From Vibrio neonatus (GTDB taxonomy: Bacteria > Pseudomonadota > Gammaproteobacteria > Enterobacterales > Vibrionaceae): DNA of 64,000 nucleotides. This document shows, in pieces, positions 25,160 to 34,089 of this stretch; position 1 is the stretch's first letter, and the number at the start of each line of letters is the position of its first letter. The notes under the pieces are model-generated. The model worked only from the letters and a program-made list of their open reading frames with translations, did not search any database and had not been told where the DNA came from. The stretch lies in contig NZ_AP024885.1 of the NCBI RefSeq assembly GCF_024346975.1, forward strand, positions 1,550,001-1,614,000, written 5' to 3'. Position numbers and translations under genes: made by a program.

Positions 25160-26830
25160 TTAATATTTTAGCTGTTTTGTAGGATCTTTCGCCATTTCTT
25201 GATAAATATCGGCGACTCGACAGTCTTCACACATGGCAATTCGGCGTATGGCTTGCTCATCTGAAAAGTGGCTGTGGCCTTTTAATTTGCTCTGTAACAT
25301 CGTAATCATCGACTTAGGAGCAAAGGCTTTGTCGCAGCGTAAACACAAAGCAGGCTCGTCTTGATTTAAGGTGAGTGCACTGCTGCGCTGCTGCTGATCC
25401 CAGTTAATTCTTGGGGTTAAATCCAAGGCATTTTCTGGACAAGCTCCTTCACACAAACCACATTGCACGCAATCTTGCTCAATGAAATTAAGCATAGGGA
25501 CTTGCCCTTCGTTGTGCAGAGCCATGGTTGGACAAACTGCCACACATGCCATACACAAGGTGCACTTATCGGTATCACATGCCACTGTGCCGTATGGAGC
25601 GCCCTGTGGCAGAGCCGCTTGCGCTTGCAGAGGGGTAAATGATTGCGCCAATGCATCTAGTGATTGAAATAGTCTTGCGCGCTTATCGCCTTCTATCTCG
25701 CCCACATGCACATTCAGCGGCGTTTCAATTAGTACAGGTTTACTTTGTCTGAGATCTTCAAGGTATAAAATATCGATACTTTCAGCGTGAATACCAAGCT
25801 GTCTGAGTAAGGTTTTCGCCACCGTCACTTCTTCGTTTAATACTCGAATAATGGTGGCTGGCATACGGCGACTCGCGGCAAACAACACTTGTGATGCGCC
25901 GTTGCTCAGTGCGGCAAACCAAGTATCGATGCCCACTGACGGTAATTCATTTACCACAATAGGAATCACATTATCGGGCAGTGCTCTTAGCGCCATAAGG
26001 TTGTAGGTTTCGTGCTCTTCACTACAAAACAGCACGATGGGATTAGTGCCACCTTGCGCTTGATAATTGTGTAAGGTGCGCTCAATAAACCCTTGGGTTT
26101 CATTTGGATAAGGCAAGGCATATTCAATCGCGCCCGTTGGGCAAGACGTGGCGCAAGTGCCCACGCCCTGACACAGATAAGGATTGATCTCAATTTTATA
26201 GCCAATTTCGTCTCGCCCTTCACTTGTCAGCGCCCCGGCAGGACAAGAAAGAATGCAACGCTCGCACCCTTTCACTCCGCGCGAACTGTGCGCGCATTTG
26301 TCGGTATCAAGGCGGAAGAATTTAGGCTTATCAAAGGTTCCGATTAAGGCATTAATTTCTTCGATAGCGTCTTCCAGTTTTGGATAGCCTCTGCCAACAG
26401 GAAAATACCCAACCGGAGGCACTTCACTGTCAATCAACGCCTCTGCGCTAAAATCTAGCACCAGATCAAAATGGGGTTGCGCGATCGCCACAGGCGCAAG
26501 CTCTACCTTAGAAATAGAGCTCGTTTGTAAAATATGAAACGAGAAACGTCCTAGATACCCAGATAATTGGGCTAATGAGAAAAAATATGGATTGATAGCA
26601 CCCTTGGTATTTGTTCCGGCTGACACAGCAAAGGTGACAGATGCCATGGATGAGAATTGTTGCTGTAAGTTTTCTAAATCTTGCTCATTTGCAATGATCA
26701 GCAATGCCCCTTGGCTTTCATAGCTCACTGTCGGGGGAATAAGATTTGAAAGCTCTAACGTGTTGTTACAAGCGTAACTGCGTGCTAGGCCATTGCTAGA
26801 TGTTGATTGCGCCAAAAATTCCTTTAGCAT
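25160..26830 (-). CDS. Polyferredoxin with multiple 4Fe-4S motifs, Fdh-associated
   Basis: 556 residues, no signal peptide, so cytosolic. Four clusters are readable: CAHSSRGVKGCERCILSC (Cys179-196), CQGVGTCATSCP (220-230), CDTDKCTLCMACVAVCP (418-433) and CVQCGLCEGACP (454-464). A C-terminal LRCDKAF and MCEDCR add further Cys. The middle region (240-400) has a Rossmann-like pattern. Its location at the head of the fdh operon suggests electron transfer during enzyme maturation or sulfuration, but the exact role is not known. Confidence 0.78.
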   Translation of the reverse strand: MLKEFLAQSTSSNGLARSYACNNTLELSNLIPPTVSYESQGALLIIANEQDLENLQQQFSSMASVTFAVSAGTNTKGAINPYFFSLAQLSGYLGRFSFHILQTSSISKVELAPVAIAQPHFDLVLDFSAEALIDSEVPPVGYFPVGRGYPKLEDAIEEINALIGTFDKPKFFRLDTDKCAHSSRGVKGCERCILSCPAGALTSEGRDEIGYKIEINPYLCQGVGTCATSCPTGAIEYALPYPNETQGFIERTLHNYQAQGGTNPIVLFCSEEHETYNLMALRALPDNVIPIVVNELPSVGIDTWFAALSNGASQVLFAASRRMPATIIRVLNEEVTVAKTLLRQLGIHAESIDILYLEDLRQSKPVLIETPLNVHVGEIEGDKRARLFQSLDALAQSFTPLQAQAALPQGAPYGTVACDTDKCTLCMACVAVCPTMALHNEGQVPMLNFIEQDCVQCGLCEGACPENALDLTPRINWDQQQRSSALTLNQDEPALCLRCDKAFAPKSMITMLQSKLKGHSHFSDEQAIRRIAMCEDCRVADIYQEMAKDPTKQLKY

Positions 26831-27022
26831 TCTGATTCCGTAATTTAATGAAATAAGCGTGCCTAATGTAAGCGCATCGTTTCATTAAGGATTGCAGATT
26901 TTTTGTATAACGTTGTTAAAACCTTAATAAATTTGAGGTGTTAAACGGATAAAATTGTTAACTATGTGATTTCATAAGCATTTTAATTTAAAAAAATTTA
27001 CTATTATAGATAATAATTCTCA
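26831..27022. promoter_or_regulatory. Promoter region of the polyferredoxin-fdh operon
   Basis: 190 bp, AT-rich, upstream of the minus-strand operon. It contains palindromic stretches such as AAATTT and a Fur-like match overlapping the downstream edge at 27009-27027 (14 of 19 consensus positions). No perfect FNR or NarP site was seen. Confidence 0.4.
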
Positions 27023-27775
27023 TTAAGATTTAAAAGGATCAGATCCACTTTCAGGCTTATTATTCAAAGTATTATCCGCCAAATCCTGCTCTGAGCTCTC
27101 CTGCTTAGCTAACTCTAGCTTTTGCGCTTCATCATCAAGGCTTGGCTCACAAGCGGAATGTTCACACAACTCTTTGTCTGTGTTTACCTGCTTTTCTTCT
27201 GCTAAAGGGCTATTTTCAGTATCTATCTCGGACTGTTCGATGATCTCTTCGCTTAGATCGCTGGCTTTCTCACCCGCCCAATGCCTTAACTTACTGGCAA
27301 CATCTGCGCTTAGCGGTTTCATTTGGCTAAAATCTTGGTGGTAATCATTAAGCTCATCCACTTCACTAAATTGGCCGCTAAAGAATAAACTGCGTAAAGC
27401 GCGTTTTTTTATCTCTGGAGCGGAATCTGAGGCCAGCAGCGCAGACATAGCATTGCCTTGCTTGCGTTCTTCATCTTCAACACCTTCAACATCCTCGCTC
27501 GCCAATTCATTATCAGTACTCAGCCCTTCAACTGCTTGTTCGCTCTCAAGTTCTTCGACTTCAATAAGAGCGTCTGTTTCATTTAGCGTAGAGGAATCTA
27601 ACTTAGAAGAATCGAGCGCAGCATCATCTAATGGAAGAGTATCGAGAGAATGTGGCTCTAGTTCGACATTTTCTGTTGCAGAATCTGCAATATGGTCACT
27701 TTTGCGTTGTTCGTCTTCAGTATCTACTGGCGAAGCATGTTTATGCAGTAATCTTTCAAACAAACCTCGACTCAT
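27023..27775 (-). CDS. DUF3306 protein
   Basis: 250 residues, very acidic and low in complexity. The N-terminal MSRGLFERLLHKH and the core FSEVDELNDYHQDFSQMKPLSADVASKLRHWA are DUF3306 hallmarks. Long Glu/Asp/Ser-rich stretches flank the core. DUF3306 genes regularly accompany DUF3305 and formate dehydrogenase genes, so the protein probably assists Fdh maturation. Molecular function is unknown. It lies 36 bp after the DUF3305 gene. Confidence 0.75.
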   Translation of the reverse strand: MSRGLFERLLHKHASPVDTEDEQRKSDHIADSATENVELEPHSLDTLPLDDAALDSSKLDSSTLNETDALIEVEELESEQAVEGLSTDNELASEDVEGVEDEERKQGNAMSALLASDSAPEIKKRALRSLFFSGQFSEVDELNDYHQDFSQMKPLSADVASKLRHWAGEKASDLSEEIIEQSEIDTENSPLAEEKQVNTDKELCEHSACEPSLDDEAQKLELAKQESSEQDLADNTLNNKPESGSDPFKS

Positions 27776-27811
27776 GATGCTTCTCCAAAGATAAACGGCT
27801 TTGATAACAAA

Positions 27812-28237
27812 TTATTGACTGGCACGCCCTGCTCCCTTGCGCTTTTTACGCTTGTGTTCAATCAGCTCGCCATGGCGCGCCAAATAGGCTTCCATCCACA
27901 CTTGCACCGGTAAAGGTAGATCAACCGATAGCACTAAATAGTCACCGTCTAAATAACTGCCAGCAACACTTTGAGAAACGGTGACACTGACCAAATTTAA
28001 CCTTTCAATGTCATTTTCCAAAACCACAAATAGCTTAGGGTTGTCAGAATTGAGGTTAAAACGGTAATCCGTACGTTCATCTTTAAAAAGTTGGATCTCA
28101 GATTCTACGCCAAGTTCGCTAGCACAAGGGTCTAGAAATATCTCATCAACCTGCCAATTACTGGTTTGCCATCTAGAATTTTGTGTCTGATGTAGAATAA
28201 TCTGACATCGAACGGGCCAATTATCTTCCGTTTTCAT
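27812..28237 (-). CDS. DUF3305 protein
   Basis: 141 residues, beta-rich, with the family opening WPVRCQIILHQTQNSRWQTSNW. The C-terminus is basic (KRKKRKGAGR). Like DUF3306 it is known only as a conserved neighbour of formate dehydrogenase clusters. It is the first gene of the minus-strand set and is divergent from fdhD; the 130-bp space between them must carry both promoters. Confidence 0.75.
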   Translation of the reverse strand: MKTEDNWPVRCQIILHQTQNSRWQTSNWQVDEIFLDPCASELGVESEIQLFKDERTDYRFNLNSDNPKLFVVLENDIERLNLVSVTVSQSVAGSYLDGDYLVLSVDLPLPVQVWMEAYLARHGELIEHKRKKRKGAGRASQ

Positions 28238-28367
28238 TACTACCTCGTTAAGCTAACTTATTATTATCTATATAGTTCTACATGAGTCATCGTGATTGTG
28301 TGCAAGTCGACATCCCTTGCTTGCCACATTTCTTCAATCACTATTCAGTATAGAAAAGGATATTCAA

Positions 28368-29219
28368 ATGCCTCAAACCCCTAATATCGTAGCGGTTGGC
28401 CAGCCCCCCTCTCAGACTCAAACAGTGACTGTTTTTGATGAATACGGAGAACCTCTAAGCAAAGACATTGCGTGTGAGTGTCCCCTTACGGTGCTGCTGA
28501 ACTGGCGTGAAATCGTCACTTTGATGACGTTAGGTTCTCACCCCGGCGCACTGGTTCTGGGCTATCTAAAAAATCAAAGCTTCTTAACAGACCCTACCCA
28601 ACTTGATTCGGTGTTGATAGATTGGGAGACAAACAGTGTGGCAGTGGTCACCAAAGAGAACACGGATTTTCTAGAAACTGCGCTGAAAAAGAAAACTGTC
28701 ACCTCAGGTTGCGGCCAAGGCACCATGTACGGCAACGTCATGAAAAGCTTAGAAAACTACCAAGTGCCTCAAACTAACATTAAGCAAAGTGGCTTATATG
28801 CCACCTTGATGGCACTGACTCACTATAACGACACCTACAAAAAAGCCGGCGCGGTGCATGGCTGCGCCATTTGTAAAGAAGGCGAAGTGGTCTCTTTTGT
28901 GGAAGATGTGGGTCGGCATAACGCTGTGGATACATTAGCCGGTGAAATGTGGCTCAACCGAGAATCAGGACACGATAAAATTTTCTACACCACTGGCCGT
29001 TTGACCTCCGAGATGGTAATTAAAGTGGCGCAAATGGGCATCCCTACTCTGTTGTCTCGCTCAGGGGTGACGCAAATGGGTTTAGAGCTTGCCGAGCGTT
29101 TTGGTATCACCATCATTGCCCGCGCTAAAGGACTGCGTTTTCAGGTTTATCACGGCATTGAAAAAATTGAATTTGACGGCAAATCTGCCACTAATGACAC
29201 ACTCAACAAGGATCAGTAA
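28368..29219 (+). CDS. fdhD: Formate dehydrogenase sulfurtransferase FdhD
   Basis: 283 residues from the ATG at 28368, chosen because AAAGGA lies upstream; a GTG start 72 nt earlier has no such site. FdhD moves sulfur from IscS to the molybdopterin cofactor of FDH and is needed for activity. The motif TSGCGQGTMYG holds the single catalytic-loop Cys position (E. coli has CGVCG). Further signatures are AGAVHGCAIC, EDVGRHNAVD and FYTTGRLTSEMV. It heads the plus-strand operon fdhD-tupABC-mobA-moeA. Confidence 0.93.
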   Translation: MPQTPNIVAVGQPPSQTQTVTVFDEYGEPLSKDIACECPLTVLLNWREIVTLMTLGSHPGALVLGYLKNQSFLTDPTQLDSVLIDWETNSVAVVTKENTDFLETALKKKTVTSGCGQGTMYGNVMKSLENYQVPQTNIKQSGLYATLMALTHYNDTYKKAGAVHGCAICKEGEVVSFVEDVGRHNAVDTLAGEMWLNRESGHDKIFYTTGRLTSEMVIKVAQMGIPTLLSRSGVTQMGLELAERFGITIIARAKGLRFQVYHGIEKIEFDGKSATNDTLNKDQ

Positions 29220-29222
29220 GCT

Positions 29223-30098
29223 ATGTTTTTACAAGCTATGTCTTTACATGCTCTCTCTTTACGTGCTTTTCTGCAACGCATACAACGCAGCAAAACCATC
29301 ATTCTCACTTTAGCCTGTGCGTTATTTTTTACCCTGCCCGCACACGCTGACTCAAAAACGCTAAAAATGGCTACCACCACCAGCACCTATCACTCTGGGT
29401 TGCTCGATTACCTATTACCTAAATTTAAACAGCAAACCGGTTACGAAGTGCAGTTGCTAGTTACTGGCTCAGGAAAAGCGTTAAAAATGGGCGAAATGGG
29501 CGATGTTGATATTGTTCTTACTCACTCACCAAAAGCCGAAAAAGCCTTTTTAGACTCGAATTTTGGCGTTGACCCTCACGCGGTAATGTATAACGACTTC
29601 ATTATTGTTGGCCCTAAAAACAACCCAGCTAAATTAACAGATGCTGACAATGCAGCGCAGGCTTTACAGAAAATCGCTGACAGTAAATCTGTGTTTATTT
29701 CTCGCGGTGACGATTCTGGTACCAATAAAAAAGAGTTGGCGCTGTGGGCAATCAATAATACCGCGCACGACTGGTCAAACTATCGCTCAATTGGTCAAGG
29801 CATGGGACCGACTCTTAATATGAGCTCTGAATTACAAGGCTATACTCTAACCGATAGAGGCACTTGGCTTGCGTATCAAGAGAAGCTTGATCTTGGAATT
29901 TGGGTGCAAGGCGACCCAGCTTTGTTTAATCAATACCAAATCATTCGAGTCAACCCTGAACGTTACAGCGGATTGAATGCGGCTGGCGCGAAAGCCTTGA
30001 GCCAATGGTTTATCAGCGATAAAGCACAAAAGCTTATCAATGACTTCCAAGTAAAAGGACAAAAACTGTTTACGGCTAACGCTAAAACATCTAAATAA
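29223..30098 (+). CDS. tupA: Tungstate-binding periplasmic protein TupA
   Basis: 291 residues with an N-terminal signal (LTLACALFFTLPAHAD, cleavage near residue 43). The mature start LKMATTTSTYHSGLL holds the TTTS motif that binds tungstate in TupA, as distinct from ModA and WtpA. Downstream signatures GSGKALKMGEMGDVDIVLTHSP and FISRGDDSGTNKKE match the family. It binds tungstate with much higher affinity than molybdate and delivers it to TupBC. The gene begins 3 bp after fdhD. Confidence 0.88.
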   Translation: MFLQAMSLHALSLRAFLQRIQRSKTIILTLACALFFTLPAHADSKTLKMATTTSTYHSGLLDYLLPKFKQQTGYEVQLLVTGSGKALKMGEMGDVDIVLTHSPKAEKAFLDSNFGVDPHAVMYNDFIIVGPKNNPAKLTDADNAAQALQKIADSKSVFISRGDDSGTNKKELALWAINNTAHDWSNYRSIGQGMGPTLNMSSELQGYTLTDRGTWLAYQEKLDLGIWVQGDPALFNQYQIIRVNPERYSGLNAAGAKALSQWFISDKAQKLINDFQVKGQKLFTANAKTSK

Positions 30099-30796
30099 TG
30101 GATATTGGTGCAACAAGTATAGAAGCGGTCAAGCTGCTTCTAAATTTTGACCCTACACTGTGGAAGGTAGTCTCTATCTCCTTCAGTGTATCCTTGTTTG
30201 CGTTGAGTTTATCGCTATTGCCAGCTATTGGGCTGGCTTTATTGCTCGCTTATGCGCCTTTCCCTGGGCGAAATTTTCTCCTCTCAATCATCAATACATT
30301 ACAAGCCGTACCTACCGTAGTGATAGGACTGCTACTGTATATGACCTTATCGCGCTCTGGGCCTCTCGGTGATTGGCAATGGTTATTTACACAAAAAGCG
30401 ATGATTCTTGGGCAGATACTTATCGCAATGCCTATTCTTATTTCAATGCTACAAGCTGGATTTCAAAGCGTCGACATGCGTAATGTCGAAACCTCGATCA
30501 CGCTTGGAAAGTCTTATCCGCAAATTTTTAAAGCATTGATGTGGGAAACCCGTTTTGCATTGATTGCGGCTGTGGTCACCGCATTTTCTCGTATTGTTAC
30601 AGAAGTGGGCTGTTCTATGATGGTAGGAGGGAATATTCTAGGTCATACACGTAATATCCCAACTGCGATTGCCTTAGAAAGTCAGCGCGGTGCATTTGCG
30701 CAAGGGGTTGCTCTTGGCATCGTACTTTTGTTACTTGCCTTGATATTAAATTTTGTCTTAACCGCCATGCGCGGGCAAAGTCACCTACGAGTCTAG
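30098..30796 (+). CDS. tupB: Tungstate ABC transporter permease TupB
   Basis: 232 residues, about five membrane helices, with the permease EAA-loop region around VETSITLGKSYPQIFKALMWE. It forms the inner-membrane channel of the tungstate importer. The start overlaps the tupA stop as TAATG, indicating translational coupling. A LALILNF helix ends the protein, and tupC begins 12 bp later. Confidence 0.87.
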   Translation: MDIGATSIEAVKLLLNFDPTLWKVVSISFSVSLFALSLSLLPAIGLALLLAYAPFPGRNFLLSIINTLQAVPTVVIGLLLYMTLSRSGPLGDWQWLFTQKAMILGQILIAMPILISMLQAGFQSVDMRNVETSITLGKSYPQIFKALMWETRFALIAAVVTAFSRIVTEVGCSMMVGGNILGHTRNIPTAIALESQRGAFAQGVALGIVLLLLALILNFVLTAMRGQSHLRV

Positions 30797-30808
30797 AGGC
30801 GAGCATCA

Positions 30809-31537
30809 ATGACCATACAGTTAAGAACTCAAGACTTATCCAAACGTTATGAAGACCGGGTCTTATTTCACATTCCTCATTTACAAATCGGTCCAAGCAA
30901 CGCCATTTATCTCAAAGGACAAAACGGTGTGGGGAAAACCACATTGCTTAAAATTCTGGCAGGCTTAACCACGCCCAGCACAGGAACGATCAACGGCATT
31001 GAAATCTCGACCTTTTATCGACTTTTTTCGCGTAAGTTATTTCGAGATGTGGTCTATTTGCACCAATCCCCGTACATGTTTGACGCCAGTTTGCTGGATA
31101 ATATTCGCTATGCACTGCCCTTTGCCTCAAAACGAGGCTTACACAGTCGCAGCCAAGCGATTAATGCGCTTAGAATGGTAGGGCTTGAATCCCTTGCCGA
31201 TGAACATTGCTCGGTATTATCAGGCGGCGAAAAACAACGTTTGGCGATGGCACGAGCTTGGATAGTCAATCCGTCTATTTTGCTAATGGATGAGCCTAGC
31301 GCCTCTCTGGATCTTGAATCAACGCAGGGGATCATTACGCTGGCTAAAGATCTGTTAGATAGAGGGGCAAGTATTGTGATTACCAGTCACCAGCAAAATG
31401 GGCTGACTGATCTTTGTGATACGCAATGGACTATTGAAAATCAAAGTCTGACGGTTACGCCGCACCTTAGAGTCATCGACGAACAAACCAAAAAAATAAA
31501 ACCAATAACAAATAATAAATTAGGTAACGAAACATGA
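30809..31537 (+). CDS. tupC: Tungstate ABC transporter ATPase TupC
   Basis: 242-residue ABC ATPase. Walker [10 protein letters not shown], signature [15 protein letters not shown], Walker [13 protein letters not shown] and the switch His in VITSHQQ are intact. It drives tungstate uptake through TupB. The stop overlaps the mobA start (ATGA), linking tungstate uptake to cofactor assembly at the level of translation. Confidence 0.87.
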   Translation: MTIQLRTQDLSKRYEDRVLFHIPHLQIGPSNAIYLKGQNGVGKTTLLKILAGLTTPSTGTINGIEISTFYRLFSRKLFRDVVYLHQSPYMFDASLLDNIRYALPFASKRGLHSRSQAINALRMVGLESLADEHCSVLSGGEKQRLAMARAWIVNPSILLMDEPSASLDLESTQGIITLAKDLLDRGASIVITSHQQNGLTDLCDTQWTIENQSLTVTPHLRVIDEQTKKIKPITNNKLGNET

Positions 31538-32103
31538 AGTCAATCAGTTGGGTCGTTTTGGCCGGTGGTCAAGCCACACGTATGCAGGGACAAGACAAAG
31601 GCTTGGTCGAGTTAAATCAAAAACCTCTTATCGAATATGTGCTTGAAGTGTTAAAAGCATATACGGATTCTATCTACATCAACGCCAATCGTTCCCAAGA
31701 ACGCTATCAAGAATACGCGCCTGTGTTTGCCGATCATTATCAAGGCTTTGTTGGGCCTATGGGCGGTATTCACGCCGGATTAACTCACGTTGACAGTGAT
31801 TGGGTGGGGTTTGTACCTTGTGATTGCCCGCAAATTTCACCAACGCTGATACAGCGCATGCAACAAGAAATCAGCGACGACGACGAAATCCTTGTCGCCC
31901 ACGACGGTGACTTTGTTCAGCCTGTATTTACCGTATTCCACCGCCGCGTACTGGAGCGTTTACAGCAATTTTTAGACGATGGCGAACGCAAAATCATTCT
32001 CTTTTACGACCGCTGTAACACGCGCCAAATCGATTTTAGTGACATCAAAGACAGCTTCGTGAACCTTAATTCTCAACAAGAACTCCAACAATTTAAGCAG
32101 TAA
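31534..32103 (+). CDS. mobA: Molybdenum cofactor guanylyltransferase MobA
   Basis: 189 residues. The nucleotide-binding opening [22 protein letters not shown] is the classic MobA LAGGxxxRMGxDKG motif with Gln replacing Gly in RMQGQDK. Conserved [12 protein letters not shown] and [13 protein letters not shown] follow. It joins GMP to molybdopterin, giving the MGD cofactor that FDH and other DMSO-reductase family enzymes need. Overlaps tupC by 4 nt. Confidence 0.9.
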   Translation: MKSISWVVLAGGQATRMQGQDKGLVELNQKPLIEYVLEVLKAYTDSIYINANRSQERYQEYAPVFADHYQGFVGPMGGIHAGLTHVDSDWVGFVPCDCPQISPTLIQRMQQEISDDDEILVAHDGDFVQPVFTVFHRRVLERLQQFLDDGERKIILFYDRCNTRQIDFSDIKDSFVNLNSQQELQQFKQ

Positions 32104-32106
32104 TCT

Positions 32107-33915
32107 ATGAAGACGATTCGTAATACTCCCATCCTTGGCTTTGCTGCTTTTAGTGGCACCGGAAAAACCACCTTACTTGAGCAGATCATTCCAAAGTTGA
32201 CTCAAGCAGGGCTAAAACTTGGCGTACTAAAACACGCGCATCACAATTTCGATATCGACCAACAAGGCAAGGACAGTTATCGCTTGCGTAAAGCGGGCGC
32301 GACACAAATGTATATTAGCTCGCGCTACCGTCATGCCATGATCACCGAAACCCCTGACGAAGAAGCGACTTTTGAAGAGTTGCTAGAACAATTTGATCAC
32401 AAAAGCCTAGATGTGATTTTAATTGAGGGTTTTAAAAGCCAGTCATTTCCCAAAATTGAGCTGCGCCGTCAAGCGCTAGACAATCCGTGGATGCACCCGA
32501 ACGACGACAATATCATTGCCGTTGCCACTGATATTGATACCGAAAAAGAACTCAGCAAGGGCTTTAACGCGGCGCTGCCTCAGTTTGATATCAACGATCT
32601 TGATGCAATAGCGAGCTTTATCATCCAAACCGTAGCGCCTTCCAAACAAAGTAACGCTGACGCCAATGCTGCTGCGCAATGTTGCGATACCCTATCACCG
32701 GCTTTTCTGTCGGTAGAGCAAGGGATTGAGCGCATCTTAAATGCGGTATCGCCACTGACTGAAAGCACAACAGTGGCAATTGACCACGCCTTACATCACG
32801 TATTAGCGCAAGACATTATATCGAGCATCAATGTGCCTCAGCACACTAACTCCGCAATGGATGGCTACGCGATTCGCGACCAAGATGTGGCGCTGGAAAG
32901 CTTTAAACTGGTTGGTGAAGTGATGGCAGGCCAAAGCTATCCATCTGAACTGAATGCCGGTGAAGCAGTAAAAATCATGACTGGCGCACCCGTGCCAAGT
33001 AATGGCACTACCGTCATCATGCGTGAGCAATCTGATACCTATGAAAAAGATGGACAACACTTCGTCACTTTTAACGGCGCATTAGTGAAAGCGGGACAAA
33101 ATGTACGCTTAGCTGGAGAAGATCTTACCATTGGACAGGCCGTATTTAGCCAAGGCCAAAAAATTGGCGCCGCTGAAATGGGCATGATTGCCTCTCTTGG
33201 CATCAATGAATGTGCGGTGATGCGTAAGCTAAAAGTGGCAATTTTCTCTACCGGAGATGAGGTGCAGCACCCAAGCCAGCCGCAACAACAAAACTGTATC
33301 TATGATTCAAATCGTTACGCTTTGATGGGACTGCTCAGCCAACTTAATTGTGAAATTATCGATTTAGGCATTTTAGAAGACGATCATTTAGCGATTGAAC
33401 ACGCGGTCTCTAAAGCTGCTGTAAGTGCTGATATGGTGCTGACTACCGGCGGCGTGTCTGTGGGTGATGCCGACTACATCAAAGATGTTTTAGAACAAAA
33501 CGGTAATATCGATTTTTGGCGCATCAATATGCGACCGGGTCGCCCTCTCGCCTTTGGCACTATCGGCGATACCCCTTTCTTCGGACTGCCGGGAAATCCT
33601 GTCGCCACTATGGTGTCCTTTATTAATTTTGTACGCCCCGCTATCCATAAAATGCAAGGTGAAAGCAACTGGCAACCGACCAAATTGCGTGCAATTGCCA
33701 GCGAAGCTTTGCGCTCTCGTCATGGTCGCACTGAGTTTACTCGCGGTATCTATCAGTTAAATGAGTTTGGGCAATTGGTGGTGTCGAGCACAGGAAAACA
33801 AGGCTCTGGCATTTTACGCTCGATGAGCGAAGCGAACTGTTTGATTGAAATTGATCCGCTATACGCCAAAGTTGAGCCGGGTGAGTTAGTCACCATCATT
33901 CCGCTTAATATCTAG
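32107..33915 (+). CDS. MobB-MoeA fusion protein
   Basis: 602 residues in two modules. Residues 1 to about 175 are MobB: P-loop GFAAFSGTGKTTLLEQ, then LKHAHHNFDIDQQGKDSYR and LIEGFKSQ. Residues about 200-602 are MoeA: NSAMDGYAIRDQD, TGAPVPSNGTTVIMREQ, TGDEVQ, TTGGVSVGDADYI and FFGLPGNPVAT. MobB assists MobA in guanylylation; MoeA inserts molybdate or tungstate into adenylated molybdopterin. Separate moeA and mobB genes are usual in E. coli. The fusion places metal insertion and nucleotide attachment in one polypeptide. It ends the tup operon. Confidence 0.92.
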   Translation: MKTIRNTPILGFAAFSGTGKTTLLEQIIPKLTQAGLKLGVLKHAHHNFDIDQQGKDSYRLRKAGATQMYISSRYRHAMITETPDEEATFEELLEQFDHKSLDVILIEGFKSQSFPKIELRRQALDNPWMHPNDDNIIAVATDIDTEKELSKGFNAALPQFDINDLDAIASFIIQTVAPSKQSNADANAAAQCCDTLSPAFLSVEQGIERILNAVSPLTESTTVAIDHALHHVLAQDIISSINVPQHTNSAMDGYAIRDQDVALESFKLVGEVMAGQSYPSELNAGEAVKIMTGAPVPSNGTTVIMREQSDTYEKDGQHFVTFNGALVKAGQNVRLAGEDLTIGQAVFSQGQKIGAAEMGMIASLGINECAVMRKLKVAIFSTGDEVQHPSQPQQQNCIYDSNRYALMGLLSQLNCEIIDLGILEDDHLAIEHAVSKAAVSADMVLTTGGVSVGDADYIKDVLEQNGNIDFWRINMRPGRPLAFGTIGDTPFFGLPGNPVATMVSFINFVRPAIHKMQGESNWQPTKLRAIASEALRSRHGRTEFTRGIYQLNEFGQLVVSSTGKQGSGILRSMSEANCLIEIDPLYAKVEPGELVTIIPLNI

Positions 33916-33936
33916 AGTATTAGCTAACGGTTTATG

Positions 33937-33964
33937 GGGCTCTATTGTTAGAGCCCTTTTTTAT
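33937..33964 (+). terminator. Rho-independent terminator of the fdhD-tup-mob operon
   Basis: Perfect 7-bp stem GGGCTCT / AGAGCCC with a 6-nt loop, followed by an uninterrupted T run (TTTTTTTATT). Confidence 0.9.
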
Positions 33965-34089
33965 TGTGCTCAATTTCTAACAATATAAGGATCATAAACA
34001 TACACTGGCGGTTCTCGATGGGATTCAATACAATCAGCTAAAACCGCATATTCACGCGCCAACGTACATAAATAGGTAGACCTTATCCC

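Noticed and set aside
27009-27027. Fur box before the polyferredoxin operon
   Set aside because: 14 of 19 positions match, but it overlaps the DUF3306 stop and lies far from the operon start. Too weak to claim.
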